A program made the position numbers and the translations under genes. From contig DASZSV010000073.1 in assembly GCA_035548495.1 (NCBI GenBank), forward strand, positions 1 through 47,944: a stretch of DNA of 47,944 bases, read 5' to 3'. Of the stretch, positions 31,829-40,565 are shown piece by piece; the first letter of the stretch is position 1; every line of letters starts with the position of its first letter. This DNA is from CAILZL01 sp035548495. Lineage in GTDB: Bacteria; Pseudomonadota; Gammaproteobacteria; Steroidobacterales; Steroidobacteraceae. The notes beneath the pieces are model-generated. The model worked only from the letters and a program-made list of their open reading frames with translations, ran no database searches and was not told where the DNA came from.

Positions 31829-33817
31829 TCAATACACAATGCTGTACACCAGTGTTGCCTTGGGACTGCGCAGCCAGCGTTCGGTAATCACATCCCTGAG
31901 TGTGGCAAAATCATTCTTGCCATCGACATACTTCGCCTTCAATGCTTCGGCACGCGGCTTGTCGCCTTGCGCCTTGATTTGCAGCACTTCGGCTTCCAGT
32001 GATTGAATGGCCTGCGGCAGTCTGGCGTAGTCGATCTCCATGCAGCCCTTGTCCTTGCCGTTGGCGGCGAGTTCATCCGCATGCCATGCCACTGCGCCAT
32101 GATCCATCATCCAGCCAAGTTGTATGGCGGCAAGATGGCTGTAGTTCAGTGCAGTGCCGTCGGCGGTATACATGCCGCGAGAAATGTGGCCAAAATCCCA
32201 CGACACCTGATAAGTATGCAGTTGCCGCTGACGTTGTTCATCGAAGAAGCCCTTAGGTCCAAGCCAGTCGATGAAGTACATGGCGGATGTTTCTGCTTTG
32301 AGTTCTTCCAGTGTTGAAGCCAGCGGGCCATCAAATGCCTGTACATCATTCCTGCCATTCACTCGATAGTCATGCGCAGGTCCCAGGTTATGCGACACTT
32401 CATGCAGCATCGAAGTGATCAACTGGTTTTCTGCATTGGGTGTGGCGTATTGATTGGTGTTGCGGCAAAACACCGCTGACATGGTAACGGCCGCGCTGTG
32501 ATTGCTGTCGGCATCATTGAACAGGTTCGACATGGATACAGTACGGCCGCCGCTTTCTGCCACCGGTCCCCAGTTGGGCAGTGATTGACCAATGGTGCCG
32601 CCTTCGGGACTGCGCTGATCGCCTGCATTCAACACCACATCAATAAAGTCAGGCACTTTGAATTTCACATCGCGGGCCCTGTATGGTTCGCCAGCCAAGC
32701 TGGCAATCACCTGTTCCATGTCATTCTTGAGCGGATCCAGTTTCTTTTGCCATGCCAGCGATGCCGTATTGATGCGCGCCAGTTGCAATGCGAATCCGGC
32801 TTTCCATGCGCAGGGTTCGTAATACACTTCATCAGGCGCAATGCGCGCATACCACTTGCTGTTGGTGGCATTCATTGCCACCCATGCCTGATTCGCAGGT
32901 TCCCAGTTGTTGTCGCGAAAACTCTGAGCGGCAGCACGCAGGTAAGTCTTGAACGCCGCTTCGTCATCACCCAGTGCATTCGCAGCTGCATCCAGTGCTG
33001 TGGCTATGGCCGTCATGTCCTTACGATAGAAGACATTGTACGGCATGGTAGTGTAGCTGCCGGGTTGCTTGCCATTCACCACCACGTTGAAGTGATCCAT
33101 CAATGCTGCTGCATTTTTTTCTGCGGCGAGCCTGTCACAGAAGTGCTTGTCTTTCTGAATGGCAGCGGGATACAGGCCGGACAACCGTGCGGGCGGCGGC
33201 GCCAGTGCATTGCAGTCAGGATTGTTGCTTGTCAGCGGCGCCTGACAGAACGGCGACTGATTGCGATAGAACAGCATGCGGCTGGCAAGATCATCGGGAG
33301 GGATCATGGTTTGCAAACCGAACACGCCTTTCTGGCGCTGATAAATATTCTCGATGTGCTTTGCCGCCAGCATCAGGTAGTGGACCATTTTGATTTCGCC
33401 CGCGGATGCACCGGAAAGATTTGTTTCAACCAGTGTTGGCCGGTTCTGCGCCAGTTCTTCTCTCACCAGGGCGATGCGCTTTGCGTCTTTCGCCCGGGGA
33501 TTGACGGGTTTGATGTGTGCAATCTGGTTGTAGGCAAGTTCAAAGTTCTTTGTGAAATGATGATGACCATCCACCCAGTGACGCAATTCGTTTTCATGCG
33601 GCTTGCCATAGCCGGTCAGTACGGACAATTCATCAGGCTGAATGATGCCATCGTTATTGCTGTCTTCACGCCAGAACAATGGCAGGAACAATTCAGCGGC
33701 ACGCTGGTTGAACTGCAAGCGTTCCACCGAGTGATAATCCGGCGCCGCATTTGCAGTTGAACCGCAGATCGCAATCACCGTGGCCATCAGGCAACTCTTG
33801 ATGCAGGTCATTTTCAT
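31829..33817 (-). CDS. secreted dipeptidyl peptidase III-like (M49-type) zinc peptidase with EF-hand loop
   Basis: 662 residues from ATG 33817, preceded by AAGGA; a longer frame reaches 33904 without a ribosome site. A signal peptide ends about residue 25 (TANAAPDY). Residues 52-63 (DSNNDGIIQPDE) form a textbook EF-hand calcium loop. The zinc site is HEVSH (His472, Glu473, His476) with a downstream EELKAE containing the third ligand Glu, as in M49. Most M49 enzymes have a six-residue HELLGH, but a five-residue HEISH variant is known from Caldithrix. The protein probably removes dipeptides or cuts peptides in the periplasm. The peptidase assignment is firm; the exact specificity is inference. 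Confidence 0.8.
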   Translation of the reverse strand: MKMTCIKSCLMATVIAICGSTANAAPDYHSVERLQFNQRAAELFLPLFWREDSNNDGIIQPDELSVLTGYGKPHENELRHWVDGHHHFTKNFELAYNQIAHIKPVNPRAKDAKRIALVREELAQNRPTLVETNLSGASAGEIKMVHYLMLAAKHIENIYQRQKGVFGLQTMIPPDDLASRMLFYRNQSPFCQAPLTSNNPDCNALAPPPARLSGLYPAAIQKDKHFCDRLAAEKNAAALMDHFNVVVNGKQPGSYTTMPYNVFYRKDMTAIATALDAAANALGDDEAAFKTYLRAAAQSFRDNNWEPANQAWVAMNATNSKWYARIAPDEVYYEPCAWKAGFALQLARINTASLAWQKKLDPLKNDMEQVIASLAGEPYRARDVKFKVPDFIDVVLNAGDQRSPEGGTIGQSLPNWGPVAESGGRTVSMSNLFNDADSNHSAAVTMSAVFCRNTNQYATPNAENQLITSMLHEVSHNLGPAHDYRVNGRNDVQAFDGPLASTLEELKAETSAMYFIDWLGPKGFFDEQRQRQLHTYQVSWDFGHISRGMYTADGTALNYSHLAAIQLGWMMDHGAVAWHADELAANGKDKGCMEIDYARLPQAIQSLEAEVLQIKAQGDKPRAEALKAKYVDGKNDFATLRDVITERWLRSPKATLVYSIVY

Positions 33818-33949
33818 ATCAGCATCCTTCAGAATTTGTGAATGATGAATGCCGCGCGGTGCCGATAATTGCACGACAGGCAGAAGTGACCGATTCTCCG
33901 CCAAGTGAGTGAAAAGTACAAATCGTCCGGTTTTGCCGTGTGGACGAAG

Positions 33950-35098
33950 TTATCGCAAGCGGCCGCTCCAGCGTTCCAGCACGCCGGTGGCCCATTCGGC
34001 AAAACGTTCCAGCCAGGGACGGTGTTGCCAGTCTTCCTGCTTCAGTTCAACGCTGTGTGCAAAGTCGGCATCCAGCATGGCGGCCAGTTGCGCGCACAGG
34101 TCGTGATCACCGGCTTCCTGATTGGCGTCCAGATTCCAGCGTACATTCCAGCGATCAAAGTTGGTGGAGCCGACGCTGATCCAGTCATCGCATAGCGCAA
34201 TCTTTGCGTGGATGAAGCGCGGCTGATATTCAAAGATGCGTACGCCTTCCCGCAACAACTTCGAATAGTAGCGCCGCGATGCCTGCCGCAACGCGGGATG
34301 ATCGGTGTGCACGCCGGGCACCAGCACCCGCGTATCCACGCCGCGATGCGCTGCCTTGATCAATCGTTGCCGCAATTTCCACGACGGCATGAAGTACGGT
34401 GTCACCAGCCATGCACGATGACGCGCAGTTTTCAGGCGGCGATGCAATGATTGCAATACTTCGTGCGCCTGCGGTCCGTAGCTTGCCACCACGCGGCCCG
34501 CACCCGCGGCATGTTCACCATCACGTGGTTGCAGCACTTCACTTCTGACACGGCGCAATGCCAGATGCTTGCGGATGCCGAACCAGGTGCGATCAAACAA
34601 CTGCTGCCAGTCCGCAACGACGGGTCCTTGCACTTCCAGCATCACATCGTGCCATGCTGGTGCGCCGCGATCGCCGCTGACGAATTCATCAATCAATCCT
34701 GCACCGCCGGTGAACGCCGCATGGTGGTCGATGATCAGCACCTTGCGATGATTGCGCAGCAGGTTTTTCAATCCGCGCCGCCAATCGAGCGGATTATAAA
34801 ACTTGAGCTGTACACCGGCATTCAGCAGCAATTCACGATCATGATGATGGACTTGCAGACTACCGAAGTCATCCAGCAACACACGCACGGCAACACCACG
34901 CAGGGCGGCATCGATCAGGGCATCGCGAAATTCGCTGAATACATTGCCTGAGCCGCAGAGATACATTTCAAGGCAAATGGTTTGCTGTGCGCTGCGGATG
35001 GCTGCAAGCATGCCGGGAAAGAATTGCTTACCATCAACATGTAAATTGAATTGATTGCTATTGCGCCAGGGGAAAGTGGTGGTAAGCAGTGATGCCAT
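33950..35098 (-). CDS. clsB: phospholipase D-superfamily cardiolipin synthase
   Basis: 382 residues with two HKD motifs: HRKVLIIDHHAAFTGGAG (His117, Lys119, Asp124) and HAKIALCDDWISVGSTNFD (His297, Lys299, Asp304). No transmembrane helix is present, as in the ClsB type. It condenses phosphatidylglycerol with another phospholipid to give cardiolipin at the inner membrane, or acts as a related phosphatidyltransferase. It begins two bases after the S1/P1 nuclease gene ends, so the two are cotranscribed. The symbol is by resemblance; a different PLD-type transferase is possible. Confidence 0.87.
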   Translation of the reverse strand: MASLLTTTFPWRNSNQFNLHVDGKQFFPGMLAAIRSAQQTICLEMYLCGSGNVFSEFRDALIDAALRGVAVRVLLDDFGSLQVHHHDRELLLNAGVQLKFYNPLDWRRGLKNLLRNHRKVLIIDHHAAFTGGAGLIDEFVSGDRGAPAWHDVMLEVQGPVVADWQQLFDRTWFGIRKHLALRRVRSEVLQPRDGEHAAGAGRVVASYGPQAHEVLQSLHRRLKTARHRAWLVTPYFMPSWKLRQRLIKAAHRGVDTRVLVPGVHTDHPALRQASRRYYSKLLREGVRIFEYQPRFIHAKIALCDDWISVGSTNFDRWNVRWNLDANQEAGDHDLCAQLAAMLDADFAHSVELKQEDWQHRPWLERFAEWATGVLERWSGRLR

Positions 35099-35100
35099 GA

Positions 35101-35940
35101 TTATTGCAGCGTTGTATTCAGCACTGCGGCAATGCGCGCGCCGGCCTTGGCGAGTTGTATCGCAACCAGTTCATGTGCATTGCGCACATATTCTGCGGGC
35201 AGTGTGATGGTATTGCTTATTTCATGGCCGCAGGCAAAGCCCGGCAACAGGCCATATACCTGGTGCACACCCAGCGCGTAGGACTCACGCGCCCAACTGT
35301 CCACATCGCCACGTTGCCATGCATTGATTTGCGAGCGTGATTGCGACAGCAACTCGCGTGCATAAATGTAATCGCGATGATGATTGACATTGTCGCGCAC
35401 CAGTGCGGTGTCGAATACTTCATGCAAGCGCCGTTTCTCTGCACCGGGATACAGGCGAACCCACACATCGTTGCCGCCATGATCATGATCATCCACCATG
35501 TGCAATGGCTGGTGAATATCGCCAATCAGATGCACCAGAATGCGCAATGCCAGCGCGCGTTGCTGTTGCGATGCATGCCTGTCTGCAAGCACGTTGCGAA
35601 ACCGTACAATTTGTTGCGTCGCACAGGCGCCATCACGGCAATACAGCGTTGCGCCGCATGCCTCCTTGTTGTCATAGTGCCAGCGGGCGGAATCCGGCCA
35701 GCGTTCGCGTAATTCATCGCGATGGGTATCCATGTAAGGCGCGGCATCCGCCAGTGACTCATCGCCCAGCAATGATTGCACTTCATGACGTGCAGCAGGT
35801 GTCAGCAATGGTTCAGCAATCAATCCGGTGATGCGATGACCCAGCACCCCCCATGCGAATGATGGATTTGCATACAACATGACAGATGCTACAACAAGAA
35901 TTCGCAGGCATGCCGGGAACGCAATGGAGTTGTTTTGCAT
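35101..35940 (-). CDS. secreted S1/P1-type zinc nuclease
   Basis: 279 residues from ATG 35940, chosen because it gives a normal signal peptide ending NPSFA before WGVLGHRITG, where the mature N-terminal Trp and His bind zinc in this family. Other ligands are visible: APYMDTHRDE (Asp), ARWHYDN (His), HLIGDIHQPLHMVDDHDHGGN (His, Asp, His), and LHEVFDTALV (His, Asp). It degrades single-stranded DNA and RNA in the periplasm or outside. Two cysteine pairs could form disulfides. It is cotranscribed with the cardiolipin synthase gene and divergent from folE. Confidence 0.93.
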   Translation of the reverse strand: MQNNSIAFPACLRILVVASVMLYANPSFAWGVLGHRITGLIAEPLLTPAARHEVQSLLGDESLADAAPYMDTHRDELRERWPDSARWHYDNKEACGATLYCRDGACATQQIVRFRNVLADRHASQQQRALALRILVHLIGDIHQPLHMVDDHDHGGNDVWVRLYPGAEKRRLHEVFDTALVRDNVNHHRDYIYARELLSQSRSQINAWQRGDVDSWARESYALGVHQVYGLLPGFACGHEISNTITLPAEYVRNAHELVAIQLAKAGARIAAVLNTTLQ

Positions 35941-36026
35941 CCAATGATTACAGCACATCATGCAAACATCATAAAGCCATTGCGGCGGAACACGTGATAT
36001 GCTGCCTGCAAGCAACGGAGATCAGT

Positions 36027-36647
36027 ATGGCCAGTCGTTCCAGATCGTCAACAGCCCGGCGCAAGCGCGAAGCCGTGTCCCGCGAACAGGCCGAGCAGGC
36101 GGTTCGTACCTTGCTGTTGTGGGCTGGCGATGATCCCAGGCGCGAAGGGCTGATCGATACTCCCAAACGTGTCGTCAATGCCTACCGCGAATGGTTTGCA
36201 GGCTATGGCTCCAATCCGGCAGCTTACTTGCAGCGCACGTTTGAGGAAGTAGCCGGCTACGATGAAATGATCGTGCTGCGCGATATCGAATTTGAATCCT
36301 ATTGTGAGCATCACATGGCGCCGATTATCGGCCGTTGTCATGTGGGTTATCTGCCCAGCAATAAAGTAGTCGGGATCAGCAAACTGGCGCGTGTCGTCGA
36401 TGGCTATGCCAAGCGTTTGCAGGTTCAGGAAAAACTCACCGCCGAAATCGCTCGCTGTATTAATGATGTGTTAAAGCCGCGTGGTGTCGGTGTGGTGATT
36501 GATGCCGTTCACCAATGCATGACTACACGTGGTGTTCATAAGCGCGGCGTGTCGATGATTACCTCCAAGATGCTCGGCAGCTTCCGCGAAGATGCCCGTA
36601 CCCGTCAGGAGTTTTTGAGATTTATCGGGATTAGAGGGGCGGGCTGA
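36027..36647 (+). CDS. folE: GTP cyclohydrolase I
   Basis: 206 residues from ATG 36027, with GGAG at 36017-36020; the longer open frame (from 35886) overlaps the divergent nuclease gene. Zinc ligands Cys93 and His96 (ESYCEHHMAPI) and Cys164 (HQCMTTRGVHK) have the same spacing as E. coli Cys110/His113/Cys181. GYLPSNKVVGISKLARVVDGYAKRLQVQEKLT is strongly conserved. It turns GTP into 7,8-dihydroneopterin triphosphate, the first step of folate synthesis. The N-terminal 15 residues are very basic. It stands alone. Confidence 0.97.
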   Translation: MASRSRSSTARRKREAVSREQAEQAVRTLLLWAGDDPRREGLIDTPKRVVNAYREWFAGYGSNPAAYLQRTFEEVAGYDEMIVLRDIEFESYCEHHMAPIIGRCHVGYLPSNKVVGISKLARVVDGYAKRLQVQEKLTAEIARCINDVLKPRGVGVVIDAVHQCMTTRGVHKRGVSMITSKMLGSFREDARTRQEFLRFIGIRGAG

Positions 36648-36652
36648 GTGCG

Positions 36653-36694
36653 TTTATAGCCGTACATTTTGCCATATATAATTATGGCTATAAA
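36653..36694. promoter_or_regulatory. nested inverted repeats with -10 box ahead of brnT
   Basis: TTTATAGCC (36653-36661) is mirrored by GGCTATAAA (36686-36694). Inside it GCCATA (36671-36676) and TATGGC (36683-36688) flank TATAAT (36677-36682), a good -10 box. BrnA proteins repress their own operon, so this is the likely operator and promoter. Confidence 0.6.
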
Positions 36695-36720
36695 TAATCA
36701 ATGATGCTATTCTGGGCGCC

Positions 36721-36963
36721 ATGAACAAGACGCTGTTCGAATGGGATGAAAAAAAGGATGCGGAGAATCGGCGCAAACATGGAATTGACTTTTCCCTGGC
36801 GCAGTATGCATTTGCCGATCCGCACCGTGTAATAGCAGAAGACGCTCTGCACAGTAAGGACGAACAGCGTTATTTCTGTTTCGGCGATATTGATGGACAT
36901 GTGGTCACTGTCCGCTTTACCTACCGAAGCGGTGTAATCCGTATTATTGGCGCCGGTTACTGA
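36721..36963 (+). pseudogene. brnT: BrnT-family toxin truncated by a stop codon
   Basis: The 80 residues (FEWDEKKDAENRRKHGIDF, AFADPHRVIAED, RYFCFGDIDGHVVTVRFTYRSGVIRIIGAGY) follow the BrnT ribonuclease pattern, but the frame ends at TGA 36961-36963 exactly where this subgroup has GYWRKGK. Reading on in frame gives RRGKAIYERENQIHQ and a stop at 37009-37011. That tail is the expected C-terminus and overlaps the antitoxin start, as in intact pairs. A single TGG to TGA change explains it. The toxin is then probably inactive or weakened. Other genes here use TGA as stop, so recoding is unlikely. Confidence 0.75.
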
Positions 36964-36982
36964 CGCAGAGGCAAGGCAATTT

Positions 36983-37261
36983 ATGAGCGCGAAAATCAAA
37001 TACACCAATGAACCATTGGGTAATCCGACAGTGATTGGAGACTTCCTTCCCCCGCCTGAACAATTGGCATTTCGTGAGGAAGGTGTGAAGGTCACGCTTG
37101 CATTGAGCAAGAAGAGTGTGGATTTCTTCAAGTCCGAAGCGGCCAAACATCACACACAATATCAGCGCATGATCCGGGGGCTGGTTGACGCCTATGTTGA
37201 GCGTTATACACCTGCCGGGATGGCGCGCACGAAACCTGCTCTACGTAAACGAGCCCCTTGA
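36983..37261 (+). CDS. brnA: BrnA-like ribbon-helix-helix antitoxin
   Basis: 92 residues from ATG 36983. EGVKVTLALSKKSVDFFKSEAAKHHTQYQRMIRGLVDAYVERY is a CopG/ribbon-helix-helix DNA-binding and dimerisation region; the N-terminal 30 residues (GNPTVIGDFLPPPEQLAF) would cover the toxin, and the basic tail (ARTKPALRKRAP) is typical of short antitoxins. It should bind the inverted repeats upstream of brnT. The start lies 19 bp after the premature toxin stop and within the frame the complete toxin would have used. Confidence 0.82.
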   Translation: MSAKIKYTNEPLGNPTVIGDFLPPPEQLAFREEGVKVTLALSKKSVDFFKSEAAKHHTQYQRMIRGLVDAYVERYTPAGMARTKPALRKRAP

Positions 37262-37488
37262 AGGGTGAAGCGAGGGGGACGTTCTTTATATCCGTGTAAG
37301 GGTTCTTTCAAGCAATGCATTCTTGCAATAGTTCATTGCTGGAGCATTGGTGTTATCTCTGTCCTGCAAGTAAGCTGTAATGAAGTAACTTAAAAGGAAC
37401 CTCTAATAACCGTCGGGAGCAAAGACAGGTTGCATTCGGCCCGAGCGCAGGAACCAAGGGGAACCGAACGGACGCAGGATGTTTCAAA

Positions 37489-38403
37489 TCAAGATTCTAC
37501 CAACACCCTCTCTCCCTGCACCATCAACGTACCTGATCGACCTTCGACAGTGCCGCGTACCATACGATGTACGGGAAGTGATTTCACATCAAGGTCTTTG
37601 AATATGTCCATTGATGTCGTGAGTGTGTAGCCTTGTGTCTTCCAACCCGAAAGCAGTTGATTGAATACAGGTAACAAGTTCATTCCTTCCAGTTCTGCAT
37701 GCAGTGTATAAACAGGTGCATGGGCAGGTTGCTTCTCAGTCAGCTTGAGTACACGCGCAGCAACATTGCTTTCATTGATCTCGCCGACGCCTAATAACTC
37801 ATCTAGTGTGGGCAGGGTGCTGGGTAATTGAGGACAGGGGATCACTTTATCTTTCACGTATGGCAGGAAAGGTGAGTGACCACGCCCATCGGAACTGTAT
37901 TCAAAGCCCAGCTTTGCAGTCAGTTCAATCGCATGATCGTTCATCTGCCAGCCTGCAGCGCCGTGCGTGCGCGGTGGTTTGTGAAAGATTTCTGCGAAGC
38001 GAATGGCAGCGCGGTTCATTTCACGTTCGGTCCATGCATCATCCGCATGTTCCACACCATCCTGCCACTTGATGTGATCCCAGGTGTGAATGCCGACTTC
38101 GTGTCCGGCTGATTTCACTGATCGCAATATATCTGCGCAACGTTTACCGATATCCGGGCCTGGTAGCAGCACGCCATACATCAATGTCTTGATGCCATAG
38201 TGACTGACCACCGATGTACGACTGACCTTGCTCAGAAATCCAGGACGGAACACACGTTTGAGTGCGCGGCCGGTGTGGTCCGGTCCCAGTGAAAATAAAA
38301 ATGTTGCAGGCGTTTTGTGTTTGTCGAGCAGTTTGAGTAATTGAGGTACGCCTTCGCGAGTGCCGCGAAAGGTGTCGACGTCGATTTTGAGTGCGAGCTT
38401 CAT
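37489..38403 (-). CDS. arnD: ArnD, lipid A L-Ara4FN deformylase
   Basis: 304 residues. The polysaccharide-deacetylase fold begins KLALKIDVDTFRGTREGVPQLLKLLDKHKTPATFLFSLGPDHTGRAL (the DVDT metal site), with HEVGIHTWDHIKWQD (two His ligands) and RTHGAAGWQMND. LPTLDELLG and TLHAELEGM are typical of ArnD. It removes the formyl group from undecaprenyl phosphate L-Ara4FN at the cytoplasmic face of the inner membrane, making the donor for ArnT. Last gene of the arn operon; a 159-bp gap with repeats separates it from arnA-dehydrogenase. Confidence 0.93.
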   Translation of the reverse strand: MKLALKIDVDTFRGTREGVPQLLKLLDKHKTPATFLFSLGPDHTGRALKRVFRPGFLSKVSRTSVVSHYGIKTLMYGVLLPGPDIGKRCADILRSVKSAGHEVGIHTWDHIKWQDGVEHADDAWTEREMNRAAIRFAEIFHKPPRTHGAAGWQMNDHAIELTAKLGFEYSSDGRGHSPFLPYVKDKVIPCPQLPSTLPTLDELLGVGEINESNVAARVLKLTEKQPAHAPVYTLHAELEGMNLLPVFNQLLSGWKTQGYTLTTSMDIFKDLDVKSLPVHRMVRGTVEGRSGTLMVQGERVLVES

Positions 38404-38417
38404 TGAGTTTAATTACC

Positions 38418-38512
38418 CCTCACCCTGTCCCTCTCCCTCAAGGGGAGAGGGGATGGAACTTTCATAGTGCTGTGCGCTCCCTCTCCCTTGAGGGGAGAGG
38501 GTTGGGGTGAGG
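38418..38512. repeat. REP-like inverted repeat
   Basis: The arm 38418-38451 (starts CCTCACCCTGTCCCTCTCCC) is nearly complementary to 38479-38512 (ends GGGTGAGG), and each arm itself folds around CCTCAAGGGG. Such CTCACCC/GGGGAGAGGG repeats are common intergenic REP-type elements. Confidence 0.8.
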
Positions 38513-38530
38513 GTGGAGAACTTAGTGAAT

Positions 38531-38555
38531 GGTTCGACAGGCTCACCATGAACGG
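38531..38555. repeat. intergenic repeat GGTTCGACAGGCTCACCATG
   Basis: GGTTCGACAGGCTCACCATG followed by AACGG, a sequence I recall as a dispersed repeat in several proteobacteria, directly after the REP-like element and 8 bp before the end of the arnA-dehydrogenase gene. Only one copy is present in the window. Confidence 0.5.
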
Positions 38556-38562
38556 ATAATTA

Positions 38563-39606
38563 TCAATTAACCAGCGACTGCGCATCACGCACATGAGCGC
38601 GATACGATTCAAAGATGCGTTCCAGTGCATCTTTCATCGTTACTTTGGGTTTCCATCCCAGCTCTTCGCAGGTGTTATCGATTTTGGGTACGCGGTTCTG
38701 CACATCCTGATAACCGGTGCCGTAGTATTCATTTGCGGTGACTTCGACGAGCTTCACTTTCTTCGCGGATTCAGCGTACTCAGGATACTTCGCAGCGAGC
38801 GCCAGCATGTCGTTGGCCAATTCTTTGACGGAGAAGTTGTTGGCAGGATTGCCAATGTTGTAAATCTTGCCGGTGGCGATGCCATTCTTGTTTTCGATGA
38901 TGGCCATCAATGCATCAATGCCGTCATCAATATGAGTGAAGGAACGTTTCTGCTTGCCGCCATCCACCAGTTTGATGGTTTCACCACGCACGATGTGACC
39001 GAGGAATTGTGTCAGCACACGCGAGCTGCCTTCCTTGTTGCTGTTGATGGAATCAAGGCCGGAACCAATCCAGTTGAAGGGGCGGAACAGTGTGTAATCA
39101 AAGCCGCTTTGCTGGCCATACGCCGCAATCACACGATCCATCATTTGTTTTGAACAGGCATAGATCCATCGTGGCTTGTTGATGGGGCCATAGACGAGGT
39201 TGGATTCATACGGATCGAACTGCTCATCACCGCACATGCCATACACTTCGGAAGTGGAGGGGAAGATCAGGCGCTTTTTGTATTCCACTGCAGCACGGAT
39301 AATCGGCAGATTGGCTTCGAAGTCCAGTTCAAATACACGCAGCGGTTCTTTCACATAGGTTGAAGGCGTGGCGATGGCCACCAGCGGCAGAATGACATCA
39401 CACTTCTTGATGTGATAAGCAATCCACTCGCGATTAATGGTGATATCGCCTTCAGTAAAGTGAAAGCGCGGTTCATTCAGCAGGCCGGTAATGCGATCGG
39501 TGTTCATGTCCATGCCGTAGATGTGCCAATCCGTGGTCTTGAGAATGCGCGAAGCCAGATGATGGCCGATGAAACCATTGACGCCAATGATCAGTACTTT
39601 TTTCAT
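38563..39606 (-). CDS. arnA: ArnA dehydrogenase half as a separate gene
   Basis: 347 residues, an NAD-dependent SDR fold: VLIIGVNGFIGHHLASRIL (GxxGxxG), STSEVYGMC and the YxxxK catalytic pair in RWIYACSKQMMDRVIAAYG. FRPFNWIGSGLDSINSNKEGSSRVLTQFL, ETIKLVDGGKQKRSFTHIDDGIDAL and TGYQDVQNRVPKID match the C-terminal domain of E. coli ArnA. It oxidises and decarboxylates UDP-glucuronate to UDP-Ara4-keto. In E. coli it is fused to the formyltransferase; here the two are separate genes 22 bp apart. The remaining neighbours are all arn genes, which settles the identity. Confidence 0.93.
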   Translation of the reverse strand: MKKVLIIGVNGFIGHHLASRILKTTDWHIYGMDMNTDRITGLLNEPRFHFTEGDITINREWIAYHIKKCDVILPLVAIATPSTYVKEPLRVFELDFEANLPIIRAAVEYKKRLIFPSTSEVYGMCGDEQFDPYESNLVYGPINKPRWIYACSKQMMDRVIAAYGQQSGFDYTLFRPFNWIGSGLDSINSNKEGSSRVLTQFLGHIVRGETIKLVDGGKQKRSFTHIDDGIDALMAIIENKNGIATGKIYNIGNPANNFSVKELANDMLALAAKYPEYAESAKKVKLVEVTANEYYGTGYQDVQNRVPKIDNTCEELGWKPKVTMKDALERIFESYRAHVRDAQSLVN

Positions 39607-39628
39607 GTTGATGTGCCGAGTTGTAAAG

Positions 39629-40549
39629 TCAGTTCAGGTTGTAAGCGGCGCTGCCAAACAGCGCAGTCCAGGCATGCTGGTCGAGCAGCTTGCCTTCATG
39701 TTCCAGTTGCAGGATTTCCAGCACGGAGCGATCCGCCAATTCTACCCGTAGACGGCCATTATCCCAATAAAAACCGGGTTGCGTGTGACGTGCCGGTTCT
39801 GTCAGAACACGGCTGCGCAGGAAATGCAGGGTTTTTCCGGCGATTTCCGCAAAGGCACCGGGGTAGGGAGGAGCCACTGCACGGATGAGATTATGGATTT
39901 GTGTGGCGCTTTGCCGCCAGTCGACGCGCCCATCTTCGGCCTTGCGCCCGCTGAAGTACGAGCCTCTGGATAAATCCTGTTCAACCAGTTTGACACTGCC
40001 GTTGATGATGTCTGGCAATGCTTTGTCCAGCGCCATTTCGGCGGCGACGGTGACTTTCTGGAATACATCAAAGGCGGTGTCATTGGGAAGAATCGGCACG
40101 GCCTGTTGTGCGGCAATTGCACCGGCATCGGGTTTCACCAGCATCTGATGCAGGGTGGCGCCGGTTTCTGTTTCACCATGAATGATCGCCCAGTTCACCG
40201 GCACACGTCCGCGATACTTGGGCAGCAACGAACCATGCATGTTGTATGTGCCGTGTTTGGCGCAGGCCAGAATCTCCGGCTTCAACATATGGCGATAGTA
40301 GAACGAGAAGATGAAATCCGGATGGATGCGTTCTAGCTCGGTAATCCATTCAGTGGTGTTGGGGTCTTTGGGTGTGACGGTGCGAAGGCGGTAGTCATTG
40401 GCCAGTTGCGCTACGCTGCCAAACCAGATGTTTTCCTGTGGATTGTCTTCGTGCGTGAAGATCAGCTTTACATCAATGCCGTGTGCCAGCAGTACGGAGA
40501 GGCAGCGCACACCCACATTGTGGTAGGCAAAAACAACGGCGGTGGTCAT
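39629..40549 (-). CDS. ArnA formyltransferase half as a separate gene
   Basis: 306 residues from ATG 40549 (an upstream start at 40591 would run into the repeat). TAVVFAYHNVGVRCLSVLLAHGIDVKLIFTHEDNPQENIWFGSV is the N-terminus of the ArnA formyltransferase domain; the catalytic Asn-His-Asp triad is in GTYNMHGSLLPKYRGRVPVNWAIIHGETETGATLHQM with VKPDAGAI. The last 100 residues are the OB-like subdomain (DWRQSATQIHNLIRAVAPPYPGAF). It formylates UDP-L-Ara4N with 10-formyl-tetrahydrofolate. ArnA is normally one protein of about 660 residues; here this half ends in its own stop. Confidence 0.92.
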   Translation of the reverse strand: MTTAVVFAYHNVGVRCLSVLLAHGIDVKLIFTHEDNPQENIWFGSVAQLANDYRLRTVTPKDPNTTEWITELERIHPDFIFSFYYRHMLKPEILACAKHGTYNMHGSLLPKYRGRVPVNWAIIHGETETGATLHQMLVKPDAGAIAAQQAVPILPNDTAFDVFQKVTVAAEMALDKALPDIINGSVKLVEQDLSRGSYFSGRKAEDGRVDWRQSATQIHNLIRAVAPPYPGAFAEIAGKTLHFLRSRVLTEPARHTQPGFYWDNGRLRVELADRSVLEILQLEHEGKLLDQHAWTALFGSAAYNLN

Positions 40550-40565
40550 GATCAAATACTCAAAA

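Noticed and set aside
32585..33760. 391-codon frame on the plus strand
   Set aside because: Antisense to the M49-like peptidase; cysteine- and histidine-rich translation typical of a shadow frame.
37400..37490. G/A-rich stretch after brnA as a non-coding RNA
   Set aside because: No promoter, no terminator and no foldable conserved structure could be supported.
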